Made by a program: the position numbers and the translations under genes
Shown: piece after piece, positions 7,313-15,901 of the stretch
Layout: every line of letters starts with the position of its first letter
Numbering within the stretch: the first letter of the stretch is position 1
From: Thiopseudomonas acetoxidans
Lineage (GTDB): Bacteria; Pseudomonadota; Gammaproteobacteria; Pseudomonadales; Pseudomonadaceae
DNA length: 64,000 nucleotides
Direction of reading: 5' to 3'
NCBI RefSeq assembly: GCF_030362935.1
Contig: NZ_JAUCDY010000001.1
Span: forward strand, 1-64,000
Notes under the pieces: model-generated
What the model was told of the DNA's origin: nothing
Databases searched by the model: none
What the model saw: the letters and a program-made list of their open reading frames with translations, nothing else

Positions 7313-8695
7313 TTATTGAAAGACAATTTCATATTCGTTGCGCACCTGCGCTGTGGGCAAATCGGTGCTAAGTATGGGTTGTAAGCTTTGGCTAACGGCG
7401 GCAGCTAAATTACTCGTGCTGTCTGGATAACGCAGTGATACGGTGACAGCGCGGCTATTGGCATGGGTAACCACGTTGGATGCACCGCCAATGGTTGCCA
7501 TCAGCGCCTGAACTTTTTCAGGGCTGGCTAGATAGCGCTGGCTAATGATCACTTTATGAACCAAACCACCCTGAGAGACGATATTGGTAAAGCCTTTTTG
7601 CAGACTTTGCTTCAGTGCTTGTGCTTGTTCAGGTACAGCAAGGTGCACATCGACCAAATTACGCTCTGCGTCTGGTCCGTTGGGTAGGGCAATAATGCTG
7701 CTGTCATTTTCCCAATACGAATATTGATTGCCGGACAGGTCTTTAACAATGGTGGTGAGCGCTAGGCGGCTGTTGTTGTCCCGAGCCATGAGCTTAGCTT
7801 CGGCGTGCAATACTAAATTAGCCTGATTATCAACTTCAATTCCTTGTGAGCTAAGCCAATCCATCAATGTGTTTTTGATACTCTCGGGCGCATCGACTCG
7901 TACTCGTGGCGAACCAATGGCCGCCAGAATATCACGGCTGGCGCCAATGACTTGTTGACGCTCAACTACCGCCTGAATGGTTACTTCCACACCATTATTA
8001 GCTAGGTCTTTGCTGCTAAGCAGCGTCCATTCTTTGACCATGCCTGAAGAGCGGGTATGTAATTGCTGGGAGATGATTTCTTGTAGGTTTTCTTTGTCTT
8101 GACCGTTGAACAAGCCAAATTCAGAGGAATTAAACTGGCTGCGCTGTTGGTTAATCCACACCCCTACTACTTGTGATACCGCACGCTTGAGGGCATCTAA
8201 CTCAGCAGCATTGCGGGCAGAAAGGTTGTTTTTTCGATCTGGCCAGCCTTCACCGGTTACAACGACCGTCGCGGTTTGTTCGGCTTGCGACCAGTCAACA
8301 CCATCCGTGTCTGCGCCGGAATCTAGGCTGGCAGAGCGCGCTAAGGTAACTTCCAAGCAGGTGTCGCTGCCTTGCAAACGAGGGCGTGAATAGGTCACGG
8401 GCAGTGATTGCGTAAACAGTCCTTCTTGTTGCATAGAGCGCAGGCGCGATAACCAGTTGATGGTGTCTTGGTTACCAGCTAGCTGTTCTTGGCTCATGCT
8501 GTCAGCGTAGAGTGTGCTGCCGCGGATAAATTCTAGAATTTCCACGCTGCCTTCTGCCAGAGCCGAGGTGACAGCGGTTTCTCCGCGCCCGTAGACGCAC
8601 ACGTCAGCGACGATGTCACCTTGTTTAGAGATGGAAACATCCGCCAGCGCTGAGCAGGATAAGCTAAGCAGCAGGGCTAGACTTGTTTTTCTCAT
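7313..8695 (-). CDS. FlgT-like periplasmic protein
   Basis: A 460-residue protein with signal peptide MRKTSLALLLSLSCSALA. The layout resembles Vibrio FlgT, the H-ring protein of the flagellar base. There is an N-terminal domain with a Cys pair (DVCVYG and DTCLEV), then a middle segment with the typical pattern VVTGEGWPDRKNNLSARNAA and Ala-rich helix around residues 140-190, then beta/alpha segments. It lacks an obvious flagellar context, and similarity was judged by pattern only. The ATG overlaps the stop of the preceding lipoprotein gene by four bases (ATGA), so the two are probably made in fixed ratio. Confidence 0.68.
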   Translation of the reverse strand: MRKTSLALLLSLSCSALADVSISKQGDIVADVCVYGRGETAVTSALAEGSVEILEFIRGSTLYADSMSQEQLAGNQDTINWLSRLRSMQQEGLFTQSLPVTYSRPRLQGSDTCLEVTLARSASLDSGADTDGVDWSQAEQTATVVVTGEGWPDRKNNLSARNAAELDALKRAVSQVVGVWINQQRSQFNSSEFGLFNGQDKENLQEIISQQLHTRSSGMVKEWTLLSSKDLANNGVEVTIQAVVERQQVIGASRDILAAIGSPRVRVDAPESIKNTLMDWLSSQGIEVDNQANLVLHAEAKLMARDNNSRLALTTIVKDLSGNQYSYWENDSSIIALPNGPDAERNLVDVHLAVPEQAQALKQSLQKGFTNIVSQGGLVHKVIISQRYLASPEKVQALMATIGGASNVVTHANSRAVTVSLRYPDSTSNLAAAVSQSLQPILSTDLPTAQVRNEYEIVFQ

Positions 8696-9822
8696 GTGCG
8701 CGTATCCAAGAATTTTTCAGGCGTGCCAACGGATACAGCAAAAATCTTGGTACCGGGTGCTGGACGGTAAATGGCATTTTGGCTTTTCTTGCGCACATCA
8801 CGTGCAGTACTGCTTTGCTTCCAACGGGTAATTTGTCCAGTGGCGCTATTGCGCGATGGGTTAACATGGGCCACGCCAATGGGCTCAACAAAGCCTGCTT
8901 CGTATTGGAAAATAATCATAGTTTCGCCGGGTAATACGCCAGCGTCTTGTCCGCGATCTAAGCTTACTTGTCCGTCACGAATTCCTAGCACCTGTGCTGT
9001 GGCCGGCATTTCCGAGAGCATGCGTGTGAGTAAAATATCGATACCGCGTGAGCCCATATCGTTAATTACGCTGTTGACGTGGGCGCTATCAAAGTAGCGA
9101 AAGCCAGTCACGTGGCGGTTATTGGCCATGACGTACTTAAGCTCGTTACGGTCGCGCACGTCTTCTGATTTAACACGAATTTTGCCCAAGTTCGGGTGTG
9201 ACATCAGCTCGCGCGTAAAGGGGTTGAGTGTCGCTGCTGTCAGTTCTAGGGTGTAGTCCATCCAGCCGCTGATACTGCCTTCGTTTTTTACGGTACGTAG
9301 GGTATCAATTTTGACGATAAAGTCAGGCTGTAATACACGTTGCTGAACTGCGCGCGTAGCTAAGGCAGTGGCACCTTGTTGTTCAAGGAATGTTTGTTGT
9401 TCTTGTGCGATAACATCATCATCGCGCGTAATAATGCGGAAGCGGTTAATGCCAGCAAACTGATTTTCCAGCATTAATAATAATTGTTTGTCGTCATACT
9501 TTCGCAGTGCATCAACGCCTAGACCCTCACCGCCAACATCAGTGCCAGAAAAGTACATACGTACAATGGGTTTGCGCAGTGGACAGTTCTCGTTTTCGTT
9601 GGCTGGATTAAAGGTGCAGTTATCCAGCCCCTGTGTATTAAAGAAAGCTGGCACCTGAATGTCGTTATCAGTAAATGTATGCGCCCCTTTGGCGACTACA
9701 GCGCTAGAGGCGCGATTACTTGGCTGCGAGGTTGAGGTTTGCGAGGCAGGTTGAACTGTTTTACAACCTGCTACGCTTGCGATGACTACTAGCACGGTCG
9801 CTAGCATAAATGTATTGCGCAT
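8692..9822 (-). CDS. CsgG/FlgT-C-like outer-membrane lipoprotein
   Basis: A 376-residue lipoprotein: the signal ends in the lipobox VAGC followed by a Thr/Ser/Gln-rich linker. A Cys pair (NCTFNPA and NCPLRKP) follows. The segment LLLMLENQFAGINRFRIITR then DDDVIAQEQ (residues about 115-145) resembles the small-subunit fold of CsgG-type proteins. The C-terminal part, with VSLDRGQDAGVLPGETMIIF, resembles the FlgT C-terminal domain. CsgG forms curli export pores and FlgT-C binds the flagellar base; neither role is shown here. Family placement is tentative. It overlaps the FlgT-like gene by four bases. Confidence 0.68.
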   Translation of the reverse strand: MRNTFMLATVLVVIASVAGCKTVQPASQTSTSQPSNRASSAVVAKGAHTFTDNDIQVPAFFNTQGLDNCTFNPANENENCPLRKPIVRMYFSGTDVGGEGLGVDALRKYDDKQLLLMLENQFAGINRFRIITRDDDVIAQEQQTFLEQQGATALATRAVQQRVLQPDFIVKIDTLRTVKNEGSISGWMDYTLELTAATLNPFTRELMSHPNLGKIRVKSEDVRDRNELKYVMANNRHVTGFRYFDSAHVNSVINDMGSRGIDILLTRMLSEMPATAQVLGIRDGQVSLDRGQDAGVLPGETMIIFQYEAGFVEPIGVAHVNPSRNSATGQITRWKQSSTARDVRKKSQNAIYRPAPGTKIFAVSVGTPEKFLDTRT

Positions 9823-9831
9823 GGTGTTTCC

Positions 9832-10824
9832 TTAATCAAAAAACCAGACTGATAAGTCTTGGCTAACATAGTCTAGAAGTTTTCTTTGGGCATCTTGGGC
9901 GGCAGCATCAGCTGTGTTACCAGCACCAATCACCGTAACTTCTTGGTTTAAGTAGGGGCTAAAGGGTTGTTGAGCATCCAGCAGGCTCAGATTAACCACT
10001 AAGCGGTGCAGTAGGTTCTGCGAAGATTTGGCGGTGAAGGAGCGTTGCTCAACCTTGAGCCAGAAGTGCTCGTCTGTGGAGCTGGGAAACTGTTTGGCTA
10101 GAGCAGCCGCGAGTGATTGCAGATCGTGTGGGTGAATAATACGAATCCCTGCATTTTGCAGTGCGCGATTAGCGAGTTGGCTTTGTTGCTGCAGCTGTTG
10201 GCGTTGTGTGCGGGTGTCGTATTTAAGTCCAGCCAGTGCGCGCTCGTAACGCTGCGCCTGCGCAATTCTGTTTTTGTTTTGCAGCGCCCAAAGGATAGTG
10301 CTTTTAGGTTGCGGGTGGGGCGCTGCGAGCTGGGTTTGCTCGGTGATACGATCGAGCAAAGTACGTTCCAAGGCCTGACGGGTAACGCTCAACTGAATTG
10401 CAAACTCACCCGCATGCTGGTATTGCTGCACAACCTCCAAACCATTGATATCCAGAGTAAGCGTTTGTACGGCTGTGTGCTCGGTAAAGCTGTGTTGGCT
10501 TTGCCCGGCTTGTTTGCTGAGCGTTAAGTCTTGTTTGGTTTGCACCTGGCTGCTGAGCTGAGTCATCAGGGTTGCCAGAGCATTGAGCTGTGCTGCTTCA
10601 TAAGACTCGCCAGCACCTGCAAACACCACATGGCTGGTGTTGAGCTGGATTGGGGCGAATACCCAGTCAGGCATGTTGGCAGCGAACAGACCTGTATGAG
10701 TGAACAGCAGAGCAGCAAGTAAGCTCTGCATACACCAGTGCATGAAGTACTGCGCGCGGTATCTTGGTAGCGCAGCATCACCATCTAGGCTGTTATGTTG
10801 AGAATCCAGAGTGCATTTTTTCAT
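9832..10824 (-). CDS. LPP20-family-like exported protein
   Basis: About 330 residues. A hydrophobic segment (MQSLLAALLFTHTGLFA) leads directly into the LPP20 signature MPDWVFAP, then VVFAGAGESYEAAQLNALAT, the family's Ala-rich helix, near residues 50-90. A Gln-rich coiled-coil-like stretch (TQRQQLQQQSQLANRALQ) and a terminal domain follow. The start is uncertain. The ATG at 10824 gives a long N-terminal tail before the signal segment. An ATG at 10743 gives a clean signal peptide but no good ribosome site. It lies between two lipoprotein genes in the same operon. Confidence 0.68.
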   Translation of the reverse strand: MKKCTLDSQHNSLDGDAALPRYRAQYFMHWCMQSLLAALLFTHTGLFAANMPDWVFAPIQLNTSHVVFAGAGESYEAAQLNALATLMTQLSSQVQTKQDLTLSKQAGQSQHSFTEHTAVQTLTLDINGLEVVQQYQHAGEFAIQLSVTRQALERTLLDRITEQTQLAAPHPQPKSTILWALQNKNRIAQAQRYERALAGLKYDTRTQRQQLQQQSQLANRALQNAGIRIIHPHDLQSLAAALAKQFPSSTDEHFWLKVEQRSFTAKSSQNLLHRLVVNLSLLDAQQPFSPYLNQEVTVIGAGNTADAAAQDAQRKLLDYVSQDLSVWFFD

Positions 10825-10862
10825 CAAGCTGAGGCTAATCCTTATGTCCTAGTGCGTGCTTT

Positions 10863-11636
10863 TTACTTAGCAGCCAGTTCGCGTTCGAGGTTCTCGATAG
10901 CGGCAATGGTCTTTTTGTCCACGTCAATCAGTCGGTTAGCTTTGTTAGCCAGTTGGATTTGTTTTTTGGCTTTTAATAACGCTTGGCCAATGTCTGCAGG
11001 CTCTAGGGTTGGCTCTGTTTCCTGATTTGTGTTGTTGCTGTTAGCGTTATTGGAGAGGCTGTTGGCGTTCAGTCCGGAGAGGAAATTGTTATTTTTAGAG
11101 AAACTGCTTAGCATGCTTAATCCAGTGGCGGCTGCCACTTCGTTGGAATGTTCTGACAAGATGATTGCGCTCTGAGCCAGCTCGAACAGAATCTCGGTAG
11201 TCATTTTAGCGTTGGCTTCACTGATTTTGCTGGTGGCTTGTTTGTATTCTTTAATTTTGGGGCCGATTTTTTCATCCTGATTTTGCGCTCCAGCATCAAA
11301 CTCATCGATAGCTTGTTGCAGGCGTTGGGGGTCGTTAGCAATGATTCGGTTGGCACTAAGGAAGGCTTGTACGTCGGTGTGGCTATCAGTGACGGTGCGA
11401 TATTCAGCCATTACTGCAGCTTGGCGTTCGAGCAGTGAGGCGGCCGTATTTAAAAAACCATCTATGCCGGGAATGAGTTCTTGACGATCATAGCCTATGG
11501 TGGAGATTTCTTCGGACAACTCACTAATTGCTTTGTCGCGATCAAAGTGGGCTGCTGTGCTGTCGTCAAACTTTTCCATTAGCACGCAGCCTTGCAAAAT
11601 GAGCGCGCAGCCGAGTAAAAAACACGTGTTCTTCAC
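10863..11636 (-). CDS. Unrecognised helical lipoprotein, first gene of the envelope operon
   Basis: A 257-residue lipoprotein. The signal peptide MKNTCFLLGCALILQGC ends in lipobox LQGC. The rest is almost entirely helical with heptad-like segments (AAVMAEYRTV, LQQAIDEFDAGA, KIKEYKQATSKISEANAKM), an Asn/Ser-rich hinge (SLSNNANSNNTN) and a terminal helix. It starts at GTG with AAAGGAAA eight bases upstream. It is the promoter-proximal gene of the eight-gene operon, so it should be the most abundant product. I recognise no family; a coiled-coil tether between outer membrane and wall would fit the sequence. Confidence 0.78.
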   Translation of the reverse strand: MKNTCFLLGCALILQGCVLMEKFDDSTAAHFDRDKAISELSEEISTIGYDRQELIPGIDGFLNTAASLLERQAAVMAEYRTVTDSHTDVQAFLSANRIIANDPQRLQQAIDEFDAGAQNQDEKIGPKIKEYKQATSKISEANAKMTTEILFELAQSAIILSEHSNEVAAATGLSMLSSFSKNNNFLSGLNANSLSNNANSNNTNQETEPTLEPADIGQALLKAKKQIQLANKANRLIDVDKKTIAAIENLERELAAK

Positions 11637-11845
11637 TATATATTTCCTTTGCTAGCATTTTTATCGGTTTTGATATTACTTTAATATTTAGATGCTGCAA
11701 GTGATTTTTTCTGTGAAAAAAAATGCTTTCCCGTTAGGAGTCATTTGCTTAGGTCGGAGGGTGCTGGTGTTGTGAGTTGTGCGTGAGCACTATAAGTGAG
11801 GTGTCATGTTGCGGTTAGGCGTAACTTGGCTGCAAAAAACCATTG

Positions 11846-11887
11846 CCCAGCTTGTCAGATAAAGAGTAATACATCTGACAAGCTGGG
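11846..11887 (-). terminator. Strong terminator hairpin of the pyr operon
   Basis: CCCAGCTTGTCAGAT (11846-11860) and ATCTGACAAGCTGGG (11873-11887) form a perfect 15-bp stem with a 12-nt loop. Reading leftwards after the stem comes CAATGGTTTTTT, so it can stop transcription leaving pyrC'. The region 11637-11845, upstream of the envelope operon, is AT-rich and should hold that operon's promoter; TAATAT at about 11678-11683 on the minus strand is a possible -10, with no convincing -35. Confidence 0.72.
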
Positions 11888-11913
11888 TGTGGTGGGCTTA
11901 TAAAAAGTTAAAT

Positions 11914-13188
11914 TTAGGCTCTTTTGTGGGTGATGCGACCATTGACCAAAGTATAGTGCACAGCGCCCGGGAGGCAGTGGCCTATAAAAGGACAGTTTGC
12001 ACCCTTGGAGTACCAGTCCTCACCGACGAGAGTTTGCCCCTGCGGGTCAAAAATAACGATGTCCGCATTAGCGCCAACGTTCAGTGTGCCGGCGTTGAGG
12101 CGCATGGCAGAGGCGGGGCCGTTGGTGAGTCGCGCCAGGGCTGTTGGCAAATCGAAAACGCCTTCCTCGACCAGACTTAATGCCAGTGGTAGCAGTAACT
12201 CAATGCTGCTAATTCCGGGCTCTGTGTCAGCAAAGGGGTTTTGTTTGGCGTCCGCTTCGTGAGGTTGGTGGTGGCTGGCAATGGCACTAATCACGCCAGA
12301 GCGTACGGCTTCACGCAGGCCTTCGCGGTCAGCGACTGAACGCAAGGGTGGTTGCACATGATAAAGGCTGGAGAAGTCCATCAAAGCTTCGTCAGTGAGA
12401 ATCAGCTGGTACATGGCCACGTCTGCGGTAACCGGCACGCCACGGGCCTGTGCTTTAGCAATCAGTCGGGCACCGCGCACGGTAGTGATTTGACTGAAGT
12501 GCGCACGTACACCGCTTTGTTCGACGAGCAGCAAATCACGCGCTAAAGCTATGGTTTCAGCGGTTTCTGGTATGCCGGCTAAACCACGGAAGCTGGCCAT
12601 GGGGCCTTCGTGTGCGATTCCGCCTTCAGCAAGATCGCGATCCTGCGGGTGGAAAATAACGGTTAGGTCAAAGGTGGCAGCGTACTCTAAGGCGTGGCGC
12701 AAGGAGCGGTTATTGGTGAAGCTGTTTAGGCCGTTAGTGAAAGCCACACAGCCCGCATCACGCAGGGTAACCAGCTCAGCAAGTTGCTCGCCGGCTAAAC
12801 CTTGGCTAAATGCACCGAGAGGAAAAACTTTGCACGAACCATGGTCGCGCGTCTGATCTAAAATCAGCTCAGCGACTGCTGGGGTGTCTAAAATAGGCTT
12901 GGTGTTGGGAGTGCAGCATAGGCTCGTCACACCGCCAGCCGCCGCCGCGCGAGTTTCGCTTGCGATATTGCCTTTACGTCCATAGCCGGGCTCACGTAGA
13001 GCTGCGTTGATATCTACCAAACCTGGAGCAGCAACCCAGCCTTGTGCATTAATAAGGCGCTCGGTTGAGAAGCCGCGCGGCATTTGTCCAATGGCGATGA
13101 TTTTTCCTTGCTCAATGAATAGGTCACTAACCTGATCCAGACCGCTGCTAGGATCAATGAGGCGTGCACCGCTTATTTGTATACGCAT
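11914..13188 (-). CDS. pyrC: Dihydroorotase-like PyrC', predicted non-catalytic
   Basis: A 424-residue amidohydrolase-fold protein following pyrB. Active dihydroorotases have a DxHxHxR metal site after the first strand. Here the site reads VDINAALREPG, so both metal-binding histidines are missing. Further along, FHPQDRDL and ASHHQPHEAD also depart from the active pattern. In P. putida and P. aeruginosa such a PyrC' is inactive but required to assemble the PyrB-PyrC' aspartate transcarbamoylase dodecamer; the true dihydroorotase is encoded elsewhere. The ATG overlaps the pyrB stop by one base. Confidence 0.92.
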   Translation of the reverse strand: MRIQISGARLIDPSSGLDQVSDLFIEQGKIIAIGQMPRGFSTERLINAQGWVAAPGLVDINAALREPGYGRKGNIASETRAAAAGGVTSLCCTPNTKPILDTPAVAELILDQTRDHGSCKVFPLGAFSQGLAGEQLAELVTLRDAGCVAFTNGLNSFTNNRSLRHALEYAATFDLTVIFHPQDRDLAEGGIAHEGPMASFRGLAGIPETAETIALARDLLLVEQSGVRAHFSQITTVRGARLIAKAQARGVPVTADVAMYQLILTDEALMDFSSLYHVQPPLRSVADREGLREAVRSGVISAIASHHQPHEADAKQNPFADTEPGISSIELLLPLALSLVEEGVFDLPTALARLTNGPASAMRLNAGTLNVGANADIVIFDPQGQTLVGEDWYSKGANCPFIGHCLPGAVHYTLVNGRITHKRA

Positions 13189-14195
13189 TAGTTAGCCTCC
13201 TGTTTTTCAGCATTGAGTTGACGCTGTTCGTTTTGCCCGCTCATGGCCATTGATAAGACGGCCATGCGTATAGCGATGCCGTAGGTAACCTGGTTAAGAA
13301 TGACCGCTCTAGGGCAATCAGCCACTGATGACTCAATCTCTACGCCACGATTAATGGGGCCCGGGTGCATGATGATGGACTCTGGGTGAGCTAAGCTTAG
13401 GCGTTGTTCGGTTAGGCCGAACAAACGATAAAACTCGCTTTCGCTGGGTAGCAAGCCTGAGCGCATACGTTCACGTTGCAGGCGCAACATAATGATGACA
13501 TCGACGTCTTTTAGACCCTGCTCAATATTGGTGTAGACATTAACGCCATATTGCTCAATACCAATAGGCAGCAGTGTTTTAGGGGCAATAACACGGATAT
13601 CTGGGCAGCCAAGAGTTTTTAACGCCAGCATATTGGAGCGGGCAACCCGCGAATGCAGGATATCACCGACGATCGCTACTTTTAGCTGGCTAAAGTCACC
13701 TTTGTGTCGGCGAATCGTGAGCATGTCCAGCATGCCCTGTGTCGGGTGCGCGTGCCGTCCATCACCACCGTTAATAATGGCTACATTGGGGCTAACGTGT
13801 TCGGCGATAAAATGTGTCGCGCCTGAGTCAGCATGGCGAATCACAAACATATCAGCCGCCATGGCTTCGAGCGTGCGCAAGGTATCGGTTAGGGTTTCGC
13901 CTTTGCTGGTGGAGGATGTGGAGACATTAAGGGTGATTACGTCGGCTGATAAGCGTTTAGCAGCCAGCTCAAAGGTGGTGCGGGTGCGGGTCGAGTTTTC
14001 AAAAAAAACGTTACACACCGTCATCCCACGCATTAAAGGGACTTTCTTCACAGCGCGGGCGCCCACTTCTAAAAACGAATCAGCGGTGTCTAATATTTCA
14101 GTGAGCAGTTCGGCGGATAAACTATCAAGAGAAAGGAAGTGGCGCAGGCGACCATGTTCATTGAGTTGCAGCGGGCATTTTGTTGAGGGGGTCAT
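13188..14195 (-). CDS. pyrB: Aspartate carbamoyltransferase catalytic subunit
   Basis: 335 residues, condensing carbamoyl phosphate and aspartate in pyrimidine synthesis. The carbamoyl-phosphate loop is FFENSTRTRTTFELA near residue 65, and other family motifs include GDGRHAHPTQ and HPGPINRGVEI. The N-terminal extension before HFLSLDSLS is the type that in Pseudomonas carries regulatory nucleotide binding in the PyrB-PyrC' complex. It lies between pyrR and pyrC' with a short gap to pyrR, as in Pseudomonas. Confidence 0.96.
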   Translation of the reverse strand: MTPSTKCPLQLNEHGRLRHFLSLDSLSAELLTEILDTADSFLEVGARAVKKVPLMRGMTVCNVFFENSTRTRTTFELAAKRLSADVITLNVSTSSTSKGETLTDTLRTLEAMAADMFVIRHADSGATHFIAEHVSPNVAIINGGDGRHAHPTQGMLDMLTIRRHKGDFSQLKVAIVGDILHSRVARSNMLALKTLGCPDIRVIAPKTLLPIGIEQYGVNVYTNIEQGLKDVDVIIMLRLQRERMRSGLLPSESEFYRLFGLTEQRLSLAHPESIIMHPGPINRGVEIESSVADCPRAVILNQVTYGIAIRMAVLSMAMSGQNEQRQLNAEKQEAN

Positions 14196-14220
14196 TGGCT
14201 GTGTCTCGTGGTTTAGAAGT

Positions 14221-14730
14221 CTATTCAGTGCTTCCTAGAGTTTTCAGTTCTATGGCTAAGGGCTCGGGGCCGGTTAATTTTACCCGCTGATTTTGCGCAA
14301 GGGAAAGAGTTTCTCCAACAATATCTGGACGTATGGGGAGCTCGCGCGCATTTAAATCTAACAGGCACACCAGCGTTACTGAGGCGGGACGGCCATAGTC
14401 AAACAGCTCGTTCAGTGCTGCGCGTATGGTGCGACCACTCATCAATACGTCATCAATTAGCACCAGATGTTGGTTTTCGATTTCAAAAGGCAGCTGGGAG
14501 GGGCGCACTTGTGGGTGCAGACCGGTACGGCTGAAATCATCACGATAGAATGACACATTAAGCTCGCCCAGTGGGTTGTCTGCGCCTAGCGCTTTTAGCA
14601 GTGCTTTGGCTACCCAGACACCGCCGGTATGGATGCCAATAAACTGTGGGTTCTCAATTCCTTTTTCAGCCAGTTGCTGCTGCAGTTGTTGCGCAATAGA
14701 GCTGATCAGTAGGTCGGGTTGCGGGAGCAT
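14221..14730 (-). CDS. pyrR: PyrR bifunctional regulator / uracil phosphoribosyltransferase
   Basis: 169 residues of the type I phosphoribosyltransferase fold. The PRPP motif is VLIDDVLMSGRTIRAAL near residues 90-105, and the early segment QFIGIHTGGVWVAKAL is typical of PyrR. In pseudomonads PyrR regulates pyrimidine genes and may retain UPRTase activity. It is the first gene of the pyrR-pyrB-pyrC' set, 25 bases upstream of pyrB. Confidence 0.93.
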   Translation of the reverse strand: MLPQPDLLISSIAQQLQQQLAEKGIENPQFIGIHTGGVWVAKALLKALGADNPLGELNVSFYRDDFSRTGLHPQVRPSQLPFEIENQHLVLIDDVLMSGRTIRAALNELFDYGRPASVTLVCLLDLNARELPIRPDIVGETLSLAQNQRVKLTGPEPLAIELKTLGSTE

Positions 14731-14790
14731 AAGGCAGGACTCCTTAAATGGTTGAAAATACGTCTTTATGCTGCTGGCAACTATAACCTG

Positions 14791-15231
14791 TTAATTCAGG
14801 TTTTGCTCTAGCCAGCCTTGCAAAAGTAATGTAGCGGCTAATGCGTCGACAGGGTTTTCGCGGTAATTGGTTTGCGTGCCATGCGTGCGCATCTGTTCAC
14901 CTTTGGCCGCATAGGTGGTCAGTCGTTCATCATGAGTGTAAACGGGGAGGTTAAAGCGGCCATTTAAACGCCGAGAAAACTTTTGCGCACGTGTGCACAT
15001 AGCGTTGGTAGTGCCGTCCATGTTGAGTGGCAGACCAATGACCAAAGCATCGGGCTGCCACTCTTTAATAAGAGCCGCAATTTCTTCCCAGTTCGGGATG
15101 CCATCGCGTGCTTTTAAAGTGGTTAAGGGGCGAGCCTGTTGCGTGAGTGCCTGACCTACAGCAACGCCAATTTGCTTGGTGCCGTAATCAAAACCCAGCA
15201 GCAATTTAAAGGACTTAAGCGTTTCCGGCAT
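14791..15231 (-). CDS. ruvX: RuvX/YqgF Holliday junction resolvase-like nuclease
   Basis: 146 residues with an RNase H-like fold. The first acidic strand is LLGFDYGTKQIGVAVG, followed by VIGLPLNMDG, then TRAQKF and the HDERLTT motif. Family roles include pre-16S rRNA 5'-end processing and junction resolution. The start overlaps the end of algH by 17 bases, so the two are cotranscribed. Confidence 0.94.
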   Translation of the reverse strand: MPETLKSFKLLLGFDYGTKQIGVAVGQALTQQARPLTTLKARDGIPNWEEIAALIKEWQPDALVIGLPLNMDGTTNAMCTRAQKFSRRLNGRFNLPVYTHDERLTTYAAKGEQMRTHGTQTNYRENPVDALAATLLLQGWLEQNLN

Positions 15232-15778
15232 GATGGCTTAACTGGCTCAGTTGAATACCTAGGGTAGCAGCTGCGGCTGCGCGTTTCTCATCGGCAGGTG
15301 TATCGAAAATAATGGACGGCTGGGCTGGGCAGGATAACCAGACATTATCCTTGAGCTCGCCTTCAAGTTGACCTGCGCCCCAGCCAGAATAGCCTAGCGC
15401 AATCAGGTGTTTTTCTGGGCCTGTACCCTCCGCAATACTGGATAAAATGTCGCGGGAGGTGGTTAGACTGAAGGCGCCTATAGTAGCTGTTTGCTGGTAA
15501 TTATGTCCATTAGGGTGGAGCACAAAGCCGTGCTCCATTTGTACGGGCCCGCCAGTATAAATAGGGATGTCTCGGGTATGAGCTGCGGCGAGTTGTTCAG
15601 GGTGCAGCTGTTCCAAAACCTCGGCAAGACTTAAGCCGCTGACTTGGTTGATAACGATACCCATGGCGCCTTCTGCGCTGTGTTCAAACAAATAAATTAG
15701 CGACTCACCAAAAAAGGAGTTGGCTAGGCTGGGCATGGCGATCAAGAAATGATCGGATAAGTAGCTGTGAACTGACAT
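15215..15778 (-). CDS. algH: YqgE/AlgH family protein
   Basis: 187 residues starting MSVHSYLSDHFLIAMPSL, the standard N-terminus of the family. Conserved segments EHSAEGAMGIVINQ, YTGGPVQ, LGYSGWGAGQLEGEL and WLSCPA are present. AlgH was named for an effect on alginate production, but the biochemical function is not known. The gene order algH-ruvX-pyrR-pyrB-pyrC' is conserved in Pseudomonas. Confidence 0.94.
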   Translation of the reverse strand: MSVHSYLSDHFLIAMPSLANSFFGESLIYLFEHSAEGAMGIVINQVSGLSLAEVLEQLHPEQLAAAHTRDIPIYTGGPVQMEHGFVLHPNGHNYQQTATIGAFSLTTSRDILSSIAEGTGPEKHLIALGYSGWGAGQLEGELKDNVWLSCPAQPSIIFDTPADEKRAAAAATLGIQLSQLSHHAGNA

Positions 15779-15901
15779 AACAAATACTCAAAAAATAAGT
15801 GAAAGACTGCGAGACTGGCTAATGTTGAATTACCTGAAACAGCTTTGGACACGCCGGGCTTAGCTTGCAAACCCTTTGATGGCAAACTAGCGGCAGCTAT
15901 A

